A DNA stretch of 64,000 nt from Mucilaginibacter_A sp965201005 (GTDB lineage Bacteria > Bacteroidota > Bacteroidia > Sphingobacteriales > Sphingobacteriaceae): positions 3,410,001-3,474,000 of the forward strand of contig NZ_OZ241747.1 of the NCBI RefSeq assembly GCF_965201005.1, in the 5' to 3' direction. Under the pieces are notes generated by a model. The model was not told the DNA's origin and made no database searches. It saw only the letters and a list, made by a program, of their open reading frames with translations. The stretch's first letter is position 1, and every line of letters begins with the position of its first letter. The translations under genes were made by a program, and so were the position numbers. Of the stretch, positions 16,714 through 24,814 are shown in pieces.

Positions 16714-18222
16714 ATGTTGAAACTAATCACCGCTGCCCAAATGCACGAAGCTGATGCGCATACTATCCGCACAGAACCAATTACTTCTGTTGATTTGATG
16801 GAACGTGCAAGTAAAGCTTTTGTCGGCTTTTTTTGCAAAAAATTCCCTGATAAAAACAGCATTATCTCGGTTTATTGCGGAACCGGAAACAACGGCGGCG
16901 ATGGTTTGGCGATTGCAAGATTGCTAAAAGCGGAAAATTATCAGAACATCAACGTAAAAATTGCGCGCTTTTCTGAGCATTCTTCTTCGGATTTCGACAC
17001 CAATTTTAACCGCATAAAAGAATCATCGGTAGATTTTATCGAATTAAAACCGAATGATTTCCCGCAGGAAAATGCCGAAATTTTGATTGATGCTTTGTTG
17101 GGAAGCGGTTTGAACAAACCTTTAAACGGTGCTTATGCTGGTTTGGTCAATCATTTAAATCAGCTTCAAAAACAGGTAATTGCAGTTGATGTGCCGACCG
17201 GTTTTTTTGCAGAAGGTGTGATCGAACCAAAAGCTACGGTTTTGAAAGCTGGGTTAGTGATTACTTTTCAACGGCCAAAAATCAATTTCTTGTTGCCCGA
17301 AAGTGCTTCTTTTATGGATGATTTTTTAGTGGCCGATATTGGTCTGGACGAAAAATATATCCAAAACCTGGAAAGCAATTATCATTTTACCCAGGAAAAA
17401 GATGTGGTAAAAACACTATTGCCACGCAAAAAATTTCAGCACAAAGGCACATTCGGCCATGCACTGCTGATTGCAGGTCAGGCCAAAACCATGGGTGCAG
17501 CTTTGTTTTGTTCGTCGGCTGCGGTTTATGCCGGGGCTGGTTTAACAACGCTTTGCCTGCCCGAAGCTGGTTTAACCGCTTTGAACGCTGCCATGCCGGA
17601 AGTAATGGCGATTGTACGTGAAGAAAAGCAATTGCCAGAAATTGAATGGGATAAATTTACGGTAATTGCTGCCGGACCGGGTTTAGGCAAAGAGTCGCAG
17701 CATTTGATGGAGGATTTGTTTAAAAATTGTAAAAAGCCGGTTGTATTGGATGCGGATGCGCTGAACATGCTTTCGGACAACCCGGATTGGTGGGCATCAG
17801 TTCCGCAAAACTCAATCATCACGCCGCATGTAAAAGAGTTTGATCGTTTGTTTGGCAAACACGATTCTTGGTGGGAACGCTTGCAAACGGCCAGTAAGCA
17901 AGCAGGTGAAAAGAAGATTGTTATCGTTTTAAAAAATCAATACACTATCGTTGCTGATGTTGATGGAAAACTTTACTTCAACCCAACCGGCAACCCGGCA
18001 ATGGGCACCGGCGGTATGGGCGATACACTGACCGGGATTATCACAGCCTTTGTGGCCCAAGGTTATACTTCTTTTGATGCAGCTTTTTCAGGGGTTTATA
18101 TTCATGGAAAAGCAGGTGACGAACTGGCTTTAAACAACAGCTTGTCAACGGTTTTACCTTCGCAGGTGATGAAGCAAGTGCCTGTAACGATTGCAAAATT
18201 ATTAGCACAAAAAAATAGCTAA
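16714..18222 (+). CDS. nnr: Bifunctional NAD(P)HX epimerase / ADP-dependent dehydratase
   Basis: This metabolite-repair enzyme converts damaged hydrated NAD(P)H back to NAD(P)H. The N-terminal YjeF-type epimerase domain (about 1-215) has 'YCGTGNNGGDGLAIAR'. The C-terminal ribokinase-like dehydratase domain (about 225-500) has 'KGTFGHALLIAGQAKTMGAA', 'VLDADALNML' and 'GNPAMGTGGMGDTLTGII'. Length 502 matches the fused bacterial form. An exact motif core (GCTTCTTTTA) lies inside the coding sequence near 17303. The end of the gene forms one arm of a terminator. Confidence 0.95.
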   Translation: MLKLITAAQMHEADAHTIRTEPITSVDLMERASKAFVGFFCKKFPDKNSIISVYCGTGNNGGDGLAIARLLKAENYQNINVKIARFSEHSSSDFDTNFNRIKESSVDFIELKPNDFPQENAEILIDALLGSGLNKPLNGAYAGLVNHLNQLQKQVIAVDVPTGFFAEGVIEPKATVLKAGLVITFQRPKINFLLPESASFMDDFLVADIGLDEKYIQNLESNYHFTQEKDVVKTLLPRKKFQHKGTFGHALLIAGQAKTMGAALFCSSAAVYAGAGLTTLCLPEAGLTALNAAMPEVMAIVREEKQLPEIEWDKFTVIAAGPGLGKESQHLMEDLFKNCKKPVVLDADALNMLSDNPDWWASVPQNSIITPHVKEFDRLFGKHDSWWERLQTASKQAGEKKIVIVLKNQYTIVADVDGKLYFNPTGNPAMGTGGMGDTLTGIITAFVAQGYTSFDAAFSGVYIHGKAGDELALNNSLSTVLPSQVMKQVPVTIAKLLAQKNS

Positions 18223-18245
18223 ACTTCATTGGTCCAGCTATTTTT
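18211..18245. terminator. Bidirectional terminator between nnr and the anti-sigma gene
   Basis: AAAAATAGCT (18211-18220) and AGCTATTTTT (18236-18245) form a perfect 10-bp stem between convergent genes. The nnr stop codon lies in the left arm. Confidence 0.75.
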
Positions 18246-18247
18246 AT

Positions 18248-18262
18248 AGGGTAAAAACAGTA
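18248..18262 (-). repeat. Dispersed-motif copy (TAAAAACAGTAT allele)
   Basis: GGTAAAAACAGTATT directly follows the anti-sigma gene's stop on the reverse strand. This is a single, unpaired copy. Confidence 0.55.
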
Positions 18263-19273
18263 TTATTTGTGGCTGATACTCATGGCAACCATTTGTTTTA
18301 AGGTTGGTTTTTCGCTGCCGCCCCGGGGTTCTAAAGTAACAGCGAATGCTGCGGCTTTATCAATGGACATCATACGTTGAATAACAGAATCTTTCTGTCC
18401 GATATTAAATACGCCTAAACTTATTGGCTTTAGTTTACGGATTGCCCAAAGTTGATATTGATGGTCTTTATCGTTCGGAGCCAAACCTGAACTTTTTTTA
18501 TTGATATATAATTTGTTTTTTTCTGGGTTCCATGCAAGCAGCAAAGCAGAACCTGACTTATCACCTGTAGTCTTTAGTTTAATAAAACGACTGTCGGGAT
18601 CATAAAAAACACTTTCAGCTTTGCCAATACTTTTGTTTTCGTTTTCTAAAGCCAAAATCCTTGCTTTAGATATTTTCAAAGCATTTTCTAAAGCAATCAA
18701 TTCGTTAGGGTTACCTTTTTCCTTAACCGTTATGCTATCCTTTAAAACCGGGTTTTGTAAAGCAGGATGATCCGCATTTTGCAACTGGTTCAACTGGTTT
18801 TGCTGAAAATTAACCTGATTGGCAAATTTTTGATTTTGAGCCTGCAAACTAACCAACTGCTGTTTAAATTCATTTAACCGGTTATAAGTGTTAAACAAAG
18901 CAATCAAACTCACCAGTAATAAAGCTACGCTTGCTGCAAAAGCATATTTGTAAAAAGGGTTTTGTTGAACAGGGTTAAGCGGTACTATTTTTGGTGCATC
19001 AGAAGTTGAATCCTTTTTTGAAGAAAAATTATCACGGACAGAAGCACCGTTTATCAATTGATTAACGATCGTGTCCCTTAAATTTTCGCGGGGTTCTATG
19101 GCATTATGATCTGCAAAAAGTTCCATTGTTCGGCTGATCTCGTTCAGTTCTTGTTTAATTTCCGGATAAATCACAGCGTACTCCTCCACTTCCCTTTTTT
19201 CCTGAGAGGTGAGATGATCTAAAACATATAGTTCTAAAATCCCGGATTCAATATATTCTCTTATATCTTCCAC
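18263..19273 (-). CDS. RskA-type anti-sigma factor
   Basis: This 336-residue single-pass membrane protein has a cytosolic anti-sigma domain with 'EDIREYIESGILELYVLDHLT' at its start. A transmembrane helix follows at about 110-130 ('YAFAASVALLLVSLIALF'). A periplasmic Gln/Asn-rich coiled coil precedes a RskA-like C-terminal domain with 'YQLWAI'. No HxxxCxxC zinc motif is visible, as in the SigK/RskA group. It starts one base after the sigma gene's stop, so the two are cotranscribed and should bind each other. Confidence 0.9.
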   Translation of the reverse strand: MEDIREYIESGILELYVLDHLTSQEKREVEEYAVIYPEIKQELNEISRTMELFADHNAIEPRENLRDTIVNQLINGASVRDNFSSKKDSTSDAPKIVPLNPVQQNPFYKYAFAASVALLLVSLIALFNTYNRLNEFKQQLVSLQAQNQKFANQVNFQQNQLNQLQNADHPALQNPVLKDSITVKEKGNPNELIALENALKISKARILALENENKSIGKAESVFYDPDSRFIKLKTTGDKSGSALLLAWNPEKNKLYINKKSSGLAPNDKDHQYQLWAIRKLKPISLGVFNIGQKDSVIQRMMSIDKAAAFAVTLEPRGGSEKPTLKQMVAMSISHK

Positions 19274-19274
19274 G

Positions 19275-19826
19275 CTAATTAAAATATTTCCTTAATTGTA
19301 TGATGGCCATCCGTAACCGGGTTTTAATCGTACCAAGAGGAATACTCAACTCATCGGCTGCTTCCAAATGTGTATAGCCTTTAAAGTAAACGAGGTCAAG
19401 GATTACTTTTTGTTCGGGTTTAAGCTTGTCAACCAAGTCTTTAACACCTAAAAGTTCGGGCTTGTAGGCAGTGTTCCTGCTTTCATCTATGGAATTTACG
19501 TTTATTTCAAGTTCATGGTTTTTTGTTTGGTTTTTATAGTCTTTTGACCGGATTTTATCTATGGAGAGGTTTCTGGCGATGTTGACCATCCAGGTAAACA
19601 ACCGTCCTTTGTCAGAACTGTAAGAATGAAATGAATTCCAGATTTTTACAAAAGTTTCCTGTAAAAGGTCTTCTGCAATTTCATTATTTTGTACGATCCT
19701 GATAATTACGCCAAACAAGGAAGCAGAATACATATCATACAAAGCTTCGGCAGCAATTTTATCTTGCCTTTGAAGCGCGTTGATAAGTTCTTCTTCAGAA
19801 AGCGATATTTTATTCTTTTTGGCCAA
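19275..19826 (-). CDS. ECF sigma factor, SigK-like
   Basis: This 183-residue ECF sigma factor has region 2 ('AEDLLQETFVKIWNSFHSY', 'FTWMVNIARNLSIDKIRSKDY') and region 4 with the helix-turn-helix 'THLEAADELSIPLGTIKTRL'. It forms a two-gene operon with the RskA-type anti-sigma, so it is probably held inactive at the membrane until regulated proteolysis. The target regulon cannot be read here. Confidence 0.95.
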   Translation of the reverse strand: MAKKNKISLSEEELINALQRQDKIAAEALYDMYSASLFGVIIRIVQNNEIAEDLLQETFVKIWNSFHSYSSDKGRLFTWMVNIARNLSIDKIRSKDYKNQTKNHELEINVNSIDESRNTAYKPELLGVKDLVDKLKPEQKVILDLVYFKGYTHLEAADELSIPLGTIKTRLRMAIIQLRKYFN

Positions 19827-19847
19827 TGGGATCGGGAATTACAAATA

Positions 19848-20726
19848 TCAAAAGTTGAACAGGTGTTTTTCGGCGTGGTAAGAAGAACGTACCAGCGGGC
19901 CGCTTTCTACGTATCTGAAACCTTTTTTTAACCCTATTGTTTTGTAAAACTTAAACTGATCGGGATGAACCCAATCTAAAACCGGGTGATGGCTTTTGGT
20001 AGGCTGTAAATACTGGCCTAAAGTAAGGATATGCACCCCGGCTTCCAGCAAATCGTCCATTGCTTGTAATACCTGATATTCCTGCTCGCCCAAACCCAGC
20101 ATAATACCTGATTTGGTACGGATACCTGCCGCAGAAATCCGGCTCAAACATTCCAAACTGCGGTCATATTTGGCCTGGATGCGTACTTCTTTGGTCAATT
20201 CCCGCACTGTTTCCAGATTATGGGAAATCACTTCCGGCCGCACAGCAATTACACGGTCTAAGTTTTCCCAATTTCCCCTGAAATCAGGAATCAAAGTTTC
20301 CAGTGTAGTTTCCGGGCTTTCCCGACGGATGGCATTGATCGTTTCGGCCCAAATCAAAGAACCGCCGTCTTTTAAATCATCCCGATCCACCGAAGTAATT
20401 ACACAATGTTTTACCTGCATTAGTTTTACCGAACTGGCCACGCGTTCCGGCTCGTTCAGATCAACTGCCAACGGCCTGCCCGTTGCAACTGCGCAAAAGG
20501 AGCAGGAACGTGTGCAGATATTCCCCAAAATCATAAAAGTAGCCGTGCCTGCGCCCCAGCATTCGCCCATATTTGGGCAATTGCCGCTTTCACAAATCGT
20601 GTGCAGCTTGTGCGTATCTACCAAACCACGAACATGTGCATACTCTTTCCCAACAGGCAATTTCACTCTCAGCCAATCAGGTTTACGCTGATTTTGAACA
20701 GCAGGAACTACTGGTAAATCGATCAT
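19848..20726 (-). CDS. lipA: Lipoyl synthase
   Basis: LipA is the radical-SAM enzyme that inserts two sulfurs into octanoyl groups on lipoyl domains. The auxiliary cluster motif 'CESGNCPNMGEC' and the radical-SAM motif 'CTRSCSFC' are both present. The C-terminal 'RSSYHAEKH' carries the conserved Ser that ligates the auxiliary cluster. Length 292 is typical. It stands alone, divergent from the OsmC gene and 21 bases upstream of the sigma factor on the same strand. Confidence 0.97.
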   Translation of the reverse strand: MIDLPVVPAVQNQRKPDWLRVKLPVGKEYAHVRGLVDTHKLHTICESGNCPNMGECWGAGTATFMILGNICTRSCSFCAVATGRPLAVDLNEPERVASSVKLMQVKHCVITSVDRDDLKDGGSLIWAETINAIRRESPETTLETLIPDFRGNWENLDRVIAVRPEVISHNLETVRELTKEVRIQAKYDRSLECLSRISAAGIRTKSGIMLGLGEQEYQVLQAMDDLLEAGVHILTLGQYLQPTKSHHPVLDWVHPDQFKFYKTIGLKKGFRYVESGPLVRSSYHAEKHLFNF

Positions 20727-20838
20727 GACACAAAGCTAATTAATTCCGCTTTATTTATAGAAAATACTGTTTAACCAAAAAGTTAATGACGGTTAACTGA
20801 CTGCAATTTATTTAATTTGCTCCTCAAAAAAAATCAGG

Positions 20839-21240
20839 ATGGCAACTATAGAAATCATATATCAGGGCACACTAAGGACACAAGCTACACACGTTCAGTC
20901 CGGGACAAAAATTTTAACCGATGCACCGATAGATAACCAGGGCAAAGGGGAAGCTTTTTCGCCAACAGATTTGCTGGCGGCCTCGTTAGGAAGCTGTATG
21001 CTCACAATTATGGGGATTGCTGCCCGCGAACATCAAATCAATATTGAAAATACAACTTGTGCGATAACTAAAATAATGGCTGCCAGCCCGCGACGTGTTG
21101 GAGAGCTTAAGGTTGATTTGAAATTTCCTGAAAAATATTCTGATAAACAGCAAAAGATATTAGAAAAGGCCGCTTTAACCTGCCCTGTTTACTTAAGCCT
21201 GCATCCGGATATCAAAAAGTCAGTGAATTTTAACTGGTAA
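20839..21240 (+). CDS. OsmC family peroxiredoxin-like protein
   Basis: OsmC/Ohr-fold proteins reduce organic hydroperoxides using a Cys pair. Here 'AASLGSCMLTIMGIAAREH' and 'LTCPVYLSLHPDIKKSVNF' carry the two conserved cysteines. The 133-residue length fits. It belongs to the broad OsmC group rather than clearly to Ohr. Its TAA stop starts a TAAAAACAGTATTAC motif, shared with the convergent ytxJ gene's end. Confidence 0.92.
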   Translation: MATIEIIYQGTLRTQATHVQSGTKILTDAPIDNQGKGEAFSPTDLLAASLGSCMLTIMGIAAREHQINIENTTCAITKIMAASPRRVGELKVDLKFPEKYSDKQQKILEKAALTCPVYLSLHPDIKKSVNFNW

Positions 21241-21253
21241 AAACAGTATTACT
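21236..21253. repeat. Dispersed-motif copy at two convergent stops
   Basis: GGTAAAAACAGTATTACTG contains the stop of the OsmC gene on the + strand and the stop of ytxJ on the - strand, which lie 8 bases apart. Confidence 0.55.
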
Positions 21254-21581
21254 GTATTGATTCTACTGCTTCTTCTGCGGAAATAGAAGAGTGCGACTGA
21301 TCCAAAATGCACTTCCCGTTTTTGATCAGCAGCAACTGTGGGGATTCGTGATGGACATTGAACATTTGGGCAACTTTTGTGGATAAGTCACGGTATTTGA
21401 TCAGATCTAAAAAGTATAACGGCGTAATGTTTTCGTCAAACAGTTTTCCATCCAACTCAAACCGTTTTTTGGCCATCATGCTGATCGAGCAGCGTGTGCT
21501 ATGTTTAAAAATAATGCTATGACCGATTGCAGCTTTTATTTCGTTTAGCTGCTCTGCAGAAGTAAGATTAATCCAATTCAT
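21249..21581 (-). CDS. ytxJ: Bacillithiol-system redox protein YtxJ
   Basis: YtxJ-type monothiol bacilliredoxins remove bacillithiol from protein cysteines. The 110-residue thioredoxin-like protein has the family phrase 'FKHSTRCSISMMA' with the active Cys31, followed by 'HESPQLLLIKNGK'. Its presence suggests the organism makes bacillithiol, as many Bacteroidota do. The leader carries a GATGCTTCTTTTA copy. Confidence 0.9.
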   Translation of the reverse strand: MNWINLTSAEQLNEIKAAIGHSIIFKHSTRCSISMMAKKRFELDGKLFDENITPLYFLDLIKYRDLSTKVAQMFNVHHESPQLLLIKNGKCILDQSHSSISAEEAVESIQ

Positions 21582-21598
21582 GGCAGTAAAATTAAGAG

Positions 21599-21626
21599 GA
21601 TGCTTCTTTTATCACCCTAAATATTT
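21599..21626 (+). repeat. Dispersed-motif copy upstream of ytxJ
   Basis: GATGCTTCTTTTA plus TCACCCTAAATATTT lies 18 bases upstream of the ytxJ start, so this copy cannot be a terminator for ytxJ itself. It could terminate the small lipoprotein gene upstream. Confidence 0.65.
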
Positions 21627-21647
21627 TACAAGTTGACAAAAAGCGGA

Positions 21648-21755
21648 TTATCTGTGATGGCTGTTGCCATAAGCCGGGCAAAGTTTGGATGCACAAGAAG
21701 ATAAAGAACCTGATAAGGCAGCAGCTAATACAGCCAGCAAAATAATTTTTCTCAT
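21648..21755 (-). CDS. Small lipoprotein, 35 residues
   Basis: This ORF encodes 35 residues: a basic start (MRKII), a hydrophobic stretch, and a lipobox 'LSSC' giving lipidated Cys21. A 14-residue mature tail contains 'CPAY' and two His. Very short 'CPAY' lipoproteins are, to my knowledge, found in other Bacteroidota. It is in the same direction as ytxJ and ribH. Signal and lipobox are clear; function is unknown. Confidence 0.65.
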   Translation of the reverse strand: MRKIILLAVLAAALSGSLSSCASKLCPAYGNSHHR

Positions 21756-21799
21756 TTGGGTAAATTTATACGCTGTTTAAAAATCAAATAATACCTGTT

Positions 21800-22294
21800 T
21801 TACTGCATTAAGGTTTCAGCCAAATCAACCATTTTAATAGCTGTGATGGCCGCCTCATCACCTTTGTTCCCGTGTTTGCCGCCAGAACGGTCAATCGCCT
21901 GTTGCAGGTTATCAGTTGTTAATACACCAAATATCACCGGCTTTGAATATTTTATTGATACATTGCTTACACCGTTGGCTACGGCGTTGCAAATAAAATC
22001 AAAATGCCGGGTTTCGCCCTGTATCACACAACCCAAACAAATCACGGCATCAACATTGCCTTTTTTCAGTAACAGTTCGGCTCCGGAAGTCAACTCAAAA
22101 CTCCCCGGTACGGGATAAATTTTGATGCTTTCTTCTTTTGCCCCGTTACTGATCAAGGTTTGATAAGCCCCTTGCAGTAAAGCACTTGTTATGGCTGCAT
22201 TCCATTCTGCAACTACAATGCCGAAACGATAATTTGCAGCAGATGGTATGGTTGTATGGGAAAAATCGGATAAGTTTTTTAATTGAGAGGCCAT
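21800..22294 (-). CDS. ribH: 6,7-dimethyl-8-ribityllumazine synthase
   Basis: RibH makes lumazine, the riboflavin precursor, from ribulose-derived dihydroxybutanone phosphate and aminouracil, and assembles into a 60-mer capsid. Characteristic segments are 'GIVVAEWNAAITSALLQGA', 'VPGSFELTSGAELLL', 'CLGCVIQGETRHFDFICNAVANG' and 'GVLTTDNLQQAIDRSGG'. The 164 residues are normal. No FMN riboswitch is visible upstream, where only a dispersed-motif copy lies before the TPR gene. Confidence 0.96.
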   Translation of the reverse strand: MASQLKNLSDFSHTTIPSAANYRFGIVVAEWNAAITSALLQGAYQTLISNGAKEESIKIYPVPGSFELTSGAELLLKKGNVDAVICLGCVIQGETRHFDFICNAVANGVSNVSIKYSKPVIFGVLTTDNLQQAIDRSGGKHGNKGDEAAITAIKMVDLAETLMQ

Positions 22295-22322
22295 CAGAAA
22301 GTATTTGTGTAGAAAATTTTGC

Positions 22323-22353
22323 CTGATGCTTCTTTTATCAGGTAAAATTTACC
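22323..22353. repeat. Dispersed-motif copy with local palindromes
   Basis: CCTGATGCTTCTTTTATCAGG forms a 6-bp hairpin around the motif. It is followed by GGTAAAATTTACC, a near-perfect 13-bp palindrome. It lies between ribH and the TPR gene and may end transcription of the TPR gene. Confidence 0.65.
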
Positions 22354-22357
22354 CATT

Positions 22358-23053
22358 TTATTTTTGTGCCTGTACGCGGGCAATGTACTTGTCAATGCTG
22401 GTTGCTTCGCTGCTCTCCGGGAAATCAGTTTTTATTTTCTGATAAGCATCCAGCGCATCGTTGTAGTTTTTCTGGTTCTCGTAAACCAAAGCCATTTTTT
22501 TCAAATACATCGGAGAGGTAAAACTGTTGTTGCCTTTATCAATTGCTTTTTTGTAAAAGGTGATTGCTTTGTCGTAATCCTTCAATTCTACATAAGCATC
22601 GCCGGTATTGCCCAAAGCCTGCGATGCAATAATTGCATCATCACCACGATAATTGGTCAGATTTTCGGCTGCTTTTTTAAACTCACCTTTGTTTAGATAA
22701 GCCACACCCAAATAATAATAAGCCAAGTTGGCCGCTTTGGTGTTGCTGTATTCATCCACAATTTTGGCAAAACCAGGATAACCGGCATCACCATTAATGG
22801 CTTTGTCCCAATTTTTTTTCTCCCAAAAATCCTGTGCCACATACATTTTGTTGGATGCTTCTATTTCACGCGGGGCAAGGTAAAATTTCTGATAAGCAAA
22901 GTAAATCACAATCAAAGCCAGCACAGCCGCAACAATAAAAGTCAGGCTTTTTTGATTTTCCATTACAAAATTTCCGGTCTGGGCCAGCGGTTTAGGTTCT
23001 GCAGGCTTAGTTACTTCTGTTACAACTTTAGTATTTGGTTGATTAATTGACAT
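22358..23053 (-). CDS. Membrane-anchored TPR protein (YfgM-like)
   Basis: This 231-residue protein has a cytosolic Pro/Thr/Lys-rich N-terminus, one transmembrane helix (about 35-53, 'SLTFIVAAVLALIVIYFAY') and four or so tetratricopeptide repeats to the end ('ALGNTGDAYVELKDYDKAITFYKKAID'). The layout resembles YfgM, a periplasmic chaperone partner, but sequence alone does not prove that role. It is upstream of ribH on the same strand and divergent from recF. Confidence 0.85.
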   Translation of the reverse strand: MSINQPNTKVVTEVTKPAEPKPLAQTGNFVMENQKSLTFIVAAVLALIVIYFAYQKFYLAPREIEASNKMYVAQDFWEKKNWDKAINGDAGYPGFAKIVDEYSNTKAANLAYYYLGVAYLNKGEFKKAAENLTNYRGDDAIIASQALGNTGDAYVELKDYDKAITFYKKAIDKGNNSFTSPMYLKKMALVYENQKNYNDALDAYQKIKTDFPESSEATSIDKYIARVQAQK

Positions 23054-23170
23054 TTGTATCCAAAATTTTAGTGTGCAAAAATACGGTTTTAAGCCTCTTT
23101 AGCAACACTTAATTTCGGTAAAATTAAAGTCGGTTTTATGCCGGTGCCTGGCCAATACCGGCAGGATTGC

Positions 23171-23178
23171 TAACTTTG
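23171..23178 (+). promoter_or_regulatory. Candidate -7 box for recF
   Basis: TAACTTTG fits TAnnTTTG exactly, 9 bases before the chosen recF ATG at 23188. This supports that start over 23167. Confidence 0.4.
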
Positions 23179-23187
23179 AAGCCCGAC

Positions 23188-24300
23188 ATGTATTTAACAC
23201 AACTTTCGCTGCTTAATTTTAAAAACTATGTTCAGGCTGATCTCAGCTTTAAGCCCGGCGTAACCGTTTTTGCCGGTAATAACGGGGCCGGAAAAACCAA
23301 TCTGCTTGATGCCATTCATTACCTGTCGTTGTGCAAAAGTTACTTCAACCCAATTGATAGTCAGCAGATTTTGCAAGGCACGGATTTTTTTATGCTGAAT
23401 GGTACATTCATCAAAGACGAGCAAAAAGACACCGTTTCCTGTGCCATCAAACGTAACCAGAAAAAGCAGTTTAAACGCAACAAAAAAGAATATCAGCGGC
23501 TGGCCGATCATATTGGTTTGTTCCCGCTGGTGATGCTTTCGCCCTACGATACCAATATTATTATGGAAGGCAGTGAAGAGCGGCGCAAGTTTGTGGACAA
23601 CGTGATTTCGCAAACCGACCATCAATATCTGGACGAACTGATTTCTTACAACAAAACACTGCTCAACCGCAATATTTTACTCAAAACCATTGCAGATACC
23701 GGCAAATATGACCCGGCTTTGCTGGAAGTTTTTGATGAGCAATTAGTTGTTTCCGGCAACATCATCTTCCAAAAAAGAAAGGCTTTTATGGAAGTTTTTA
23801 CGGAGATTTTTAACCGGCATTATCAGTATTTGAGCGAAGATGCGGAGCGCGCAGAACTGATCTATGATTCTCAGTTGTTGCAGCATGATTTTGCATCTTT
23901 ACTTAAAAAAGCAACCGAACGTGACCGTGTTTTAGAACGTACAAGTGTTGGCATCCATAAAGATGAACTGCAATTTTCCATCCATCAAATGCCGATGAAA
24001 AAATTTGGTTCGCAGGGCCAGCAAAAGTCATTTCTGGTTGCATTAAAACTGGCGCAATATAGTTTTCTGTATCAGCAAAAAGGCTTTAAACCATTGCTTC
24101 TTTTAGATGATATTTTTGATAAACTGGACGAAAAACGCATCCACAAACTGATGCAAATGGTTTCCGACAATAATTTCGGTCAGGTTTTTATCACCGATAC
24201 CAATGCCGAACGGATGCAGCAGGTTTTTGACCGGATTGGCGTGAAAGTAGCGGTTTTTAAGGTAGAAAAAGGACAGGTTGATGGGCCGAACGAACGATAA
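23188..24300 (+). CDS. recF: DNA replication and repair protein RecF
   Basis: RecF is an SMC-like ATPase that loads RecA at gaps with RecO and RecR. Features are 'LSLLNFKNY' at the start, Walker A 'GNNGAGKTNLLDAIHYLSL', the signature-like 'GSQGQQKSFLVALKLAQ' and Walker B 'LLLLDDIFDKLD'. Length 370 is typical. It overlaps the following DUF721 gene by 20 bases, so the two are translationally coupled. An exact GCTTCTTTTA core lies inside the Walker B coding region near 24093. Confidence 0.96.
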   Translation: MYLTQLSLLNFKNYVQADLSFKPGVTVFAGNNGAGKTNLLDAIHYLSLCKSYFNPIDSQQILQGTDFFMLNGTFIKDEQKDTVSCAIKRNQKKQFKRNKKEYQRLADHIGLFPLVMLSPYDTNIIMEGSEERRKFVDNVISQTDHQYLDELISYNKTLLNRNILLKTIADTGKYDPALLEVFDEQLVVSGNIIFQKRKAFMEVFTEIFNRHYQYLSEDAERAELIYDSQLLQHDFASLLKKATERDRVLERTSVGIHKDELQFSIHQMPMKKFGSQGQQKSFLVALKLAQYSFLYQQKGFKPLLLLDDIFDKLDEKRIHKLMQMVSDNNFGQVFITDTNAERMQQVFDRIGVKVAVFKVEKGQVDGPNER

Positions 24301-24571
24301 AACCCTGAAAGAAGCTTTGGCCCAGATGCTTAAAGTTTACAAAATCAAGCGTAAATTTGATGAAACCGGCATTATTGCGCACTGGCCGGATTTGGTTGGG
24401 AAACCTGCCGCCAACCGGACCAAAGAATTGTTTATTTTGAACAGAAAGCTTTTTATCCGCATGGATTCGTCTGTTATCAAAAACGAATTGCTGCGGATGC
24501 GGCTGGAGATCATCGAAAAAATAAATGAGCAGGCAGAAACAGAATTAATCACAGAAATAATTTTGTTGTAA
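24281..24571 (+). CDS. DUF721/DciA-like protein
   Basis: This 96-residue basic protein has the DUF721 pattern: 'LKEALAQMLKVYKIKRKFDE', 'IIAHWPDLVGKPAANRTKEL', 'LFIRMDSSVIKNELLRMR'. In many bacteria lacking DnaC, DUF721 proteins (DciA) help load the replicative helicase. The pairing with recF is consistent with a replication role. Start 24281 is used rather than a TTG at 24278. Confidence 0.85.
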   Translation: MGRTNDKTLKEALAQMLKVYKIKRKFDETGIIAHWPDLVGKPAANRTKELFILNRKLFIRMDSSVIKNELLRMRLEIIEKINEQAETELITEIILL

Positions 24572-24609
24572 GCCAAGGAGCTGTTTAAATTTCGTCCCCA
24601 AAATTATAG

Positions 24610-24705
24610 GATGCTTCTTTTATCACCTAAAATCAGTGAACTATATTTTTGCTTTTGTTAATGATCCGCTACAAAAACCAAATTTATAGCACTAAAAAAA
24701 GCATC
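24610..24705 (+). repeat. Full-length dispersed element, 96 bp
   Basis: The left end is GATGCTTCTTTTA with TCACCTAAAATC. The right end is CAAATTTATAGCACTAAAAA with AAGCATC. It lies between the convergent recF operon and the sugar-oxidation operon. Confidence 0.7.
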
Positions 24706-24753
24706 AGGTTTTTTTAAGTGAAACTTAAACCAAGCTATAGCATAGTTTATGTT

Positions 24754-24809
24754 GATGCTGTTTTTATCGGCATAAAATCCGGCTGATTTATACCGATAAA
24801 AACAGCATG
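24754..24809. repeat. Paired dispersed element, GATGCTGTTTTTA allele
   Basis: GATGCTGTTTTTATCGG and CCGATAAAAACAGCATG form a long matched pair around a 22-base spacer. Both arms carry the CTGTTTTT allele, unlike the neighbouring element at 24610. Confidence 0.75.
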
Positions 24810-24814
24810 AGGGA

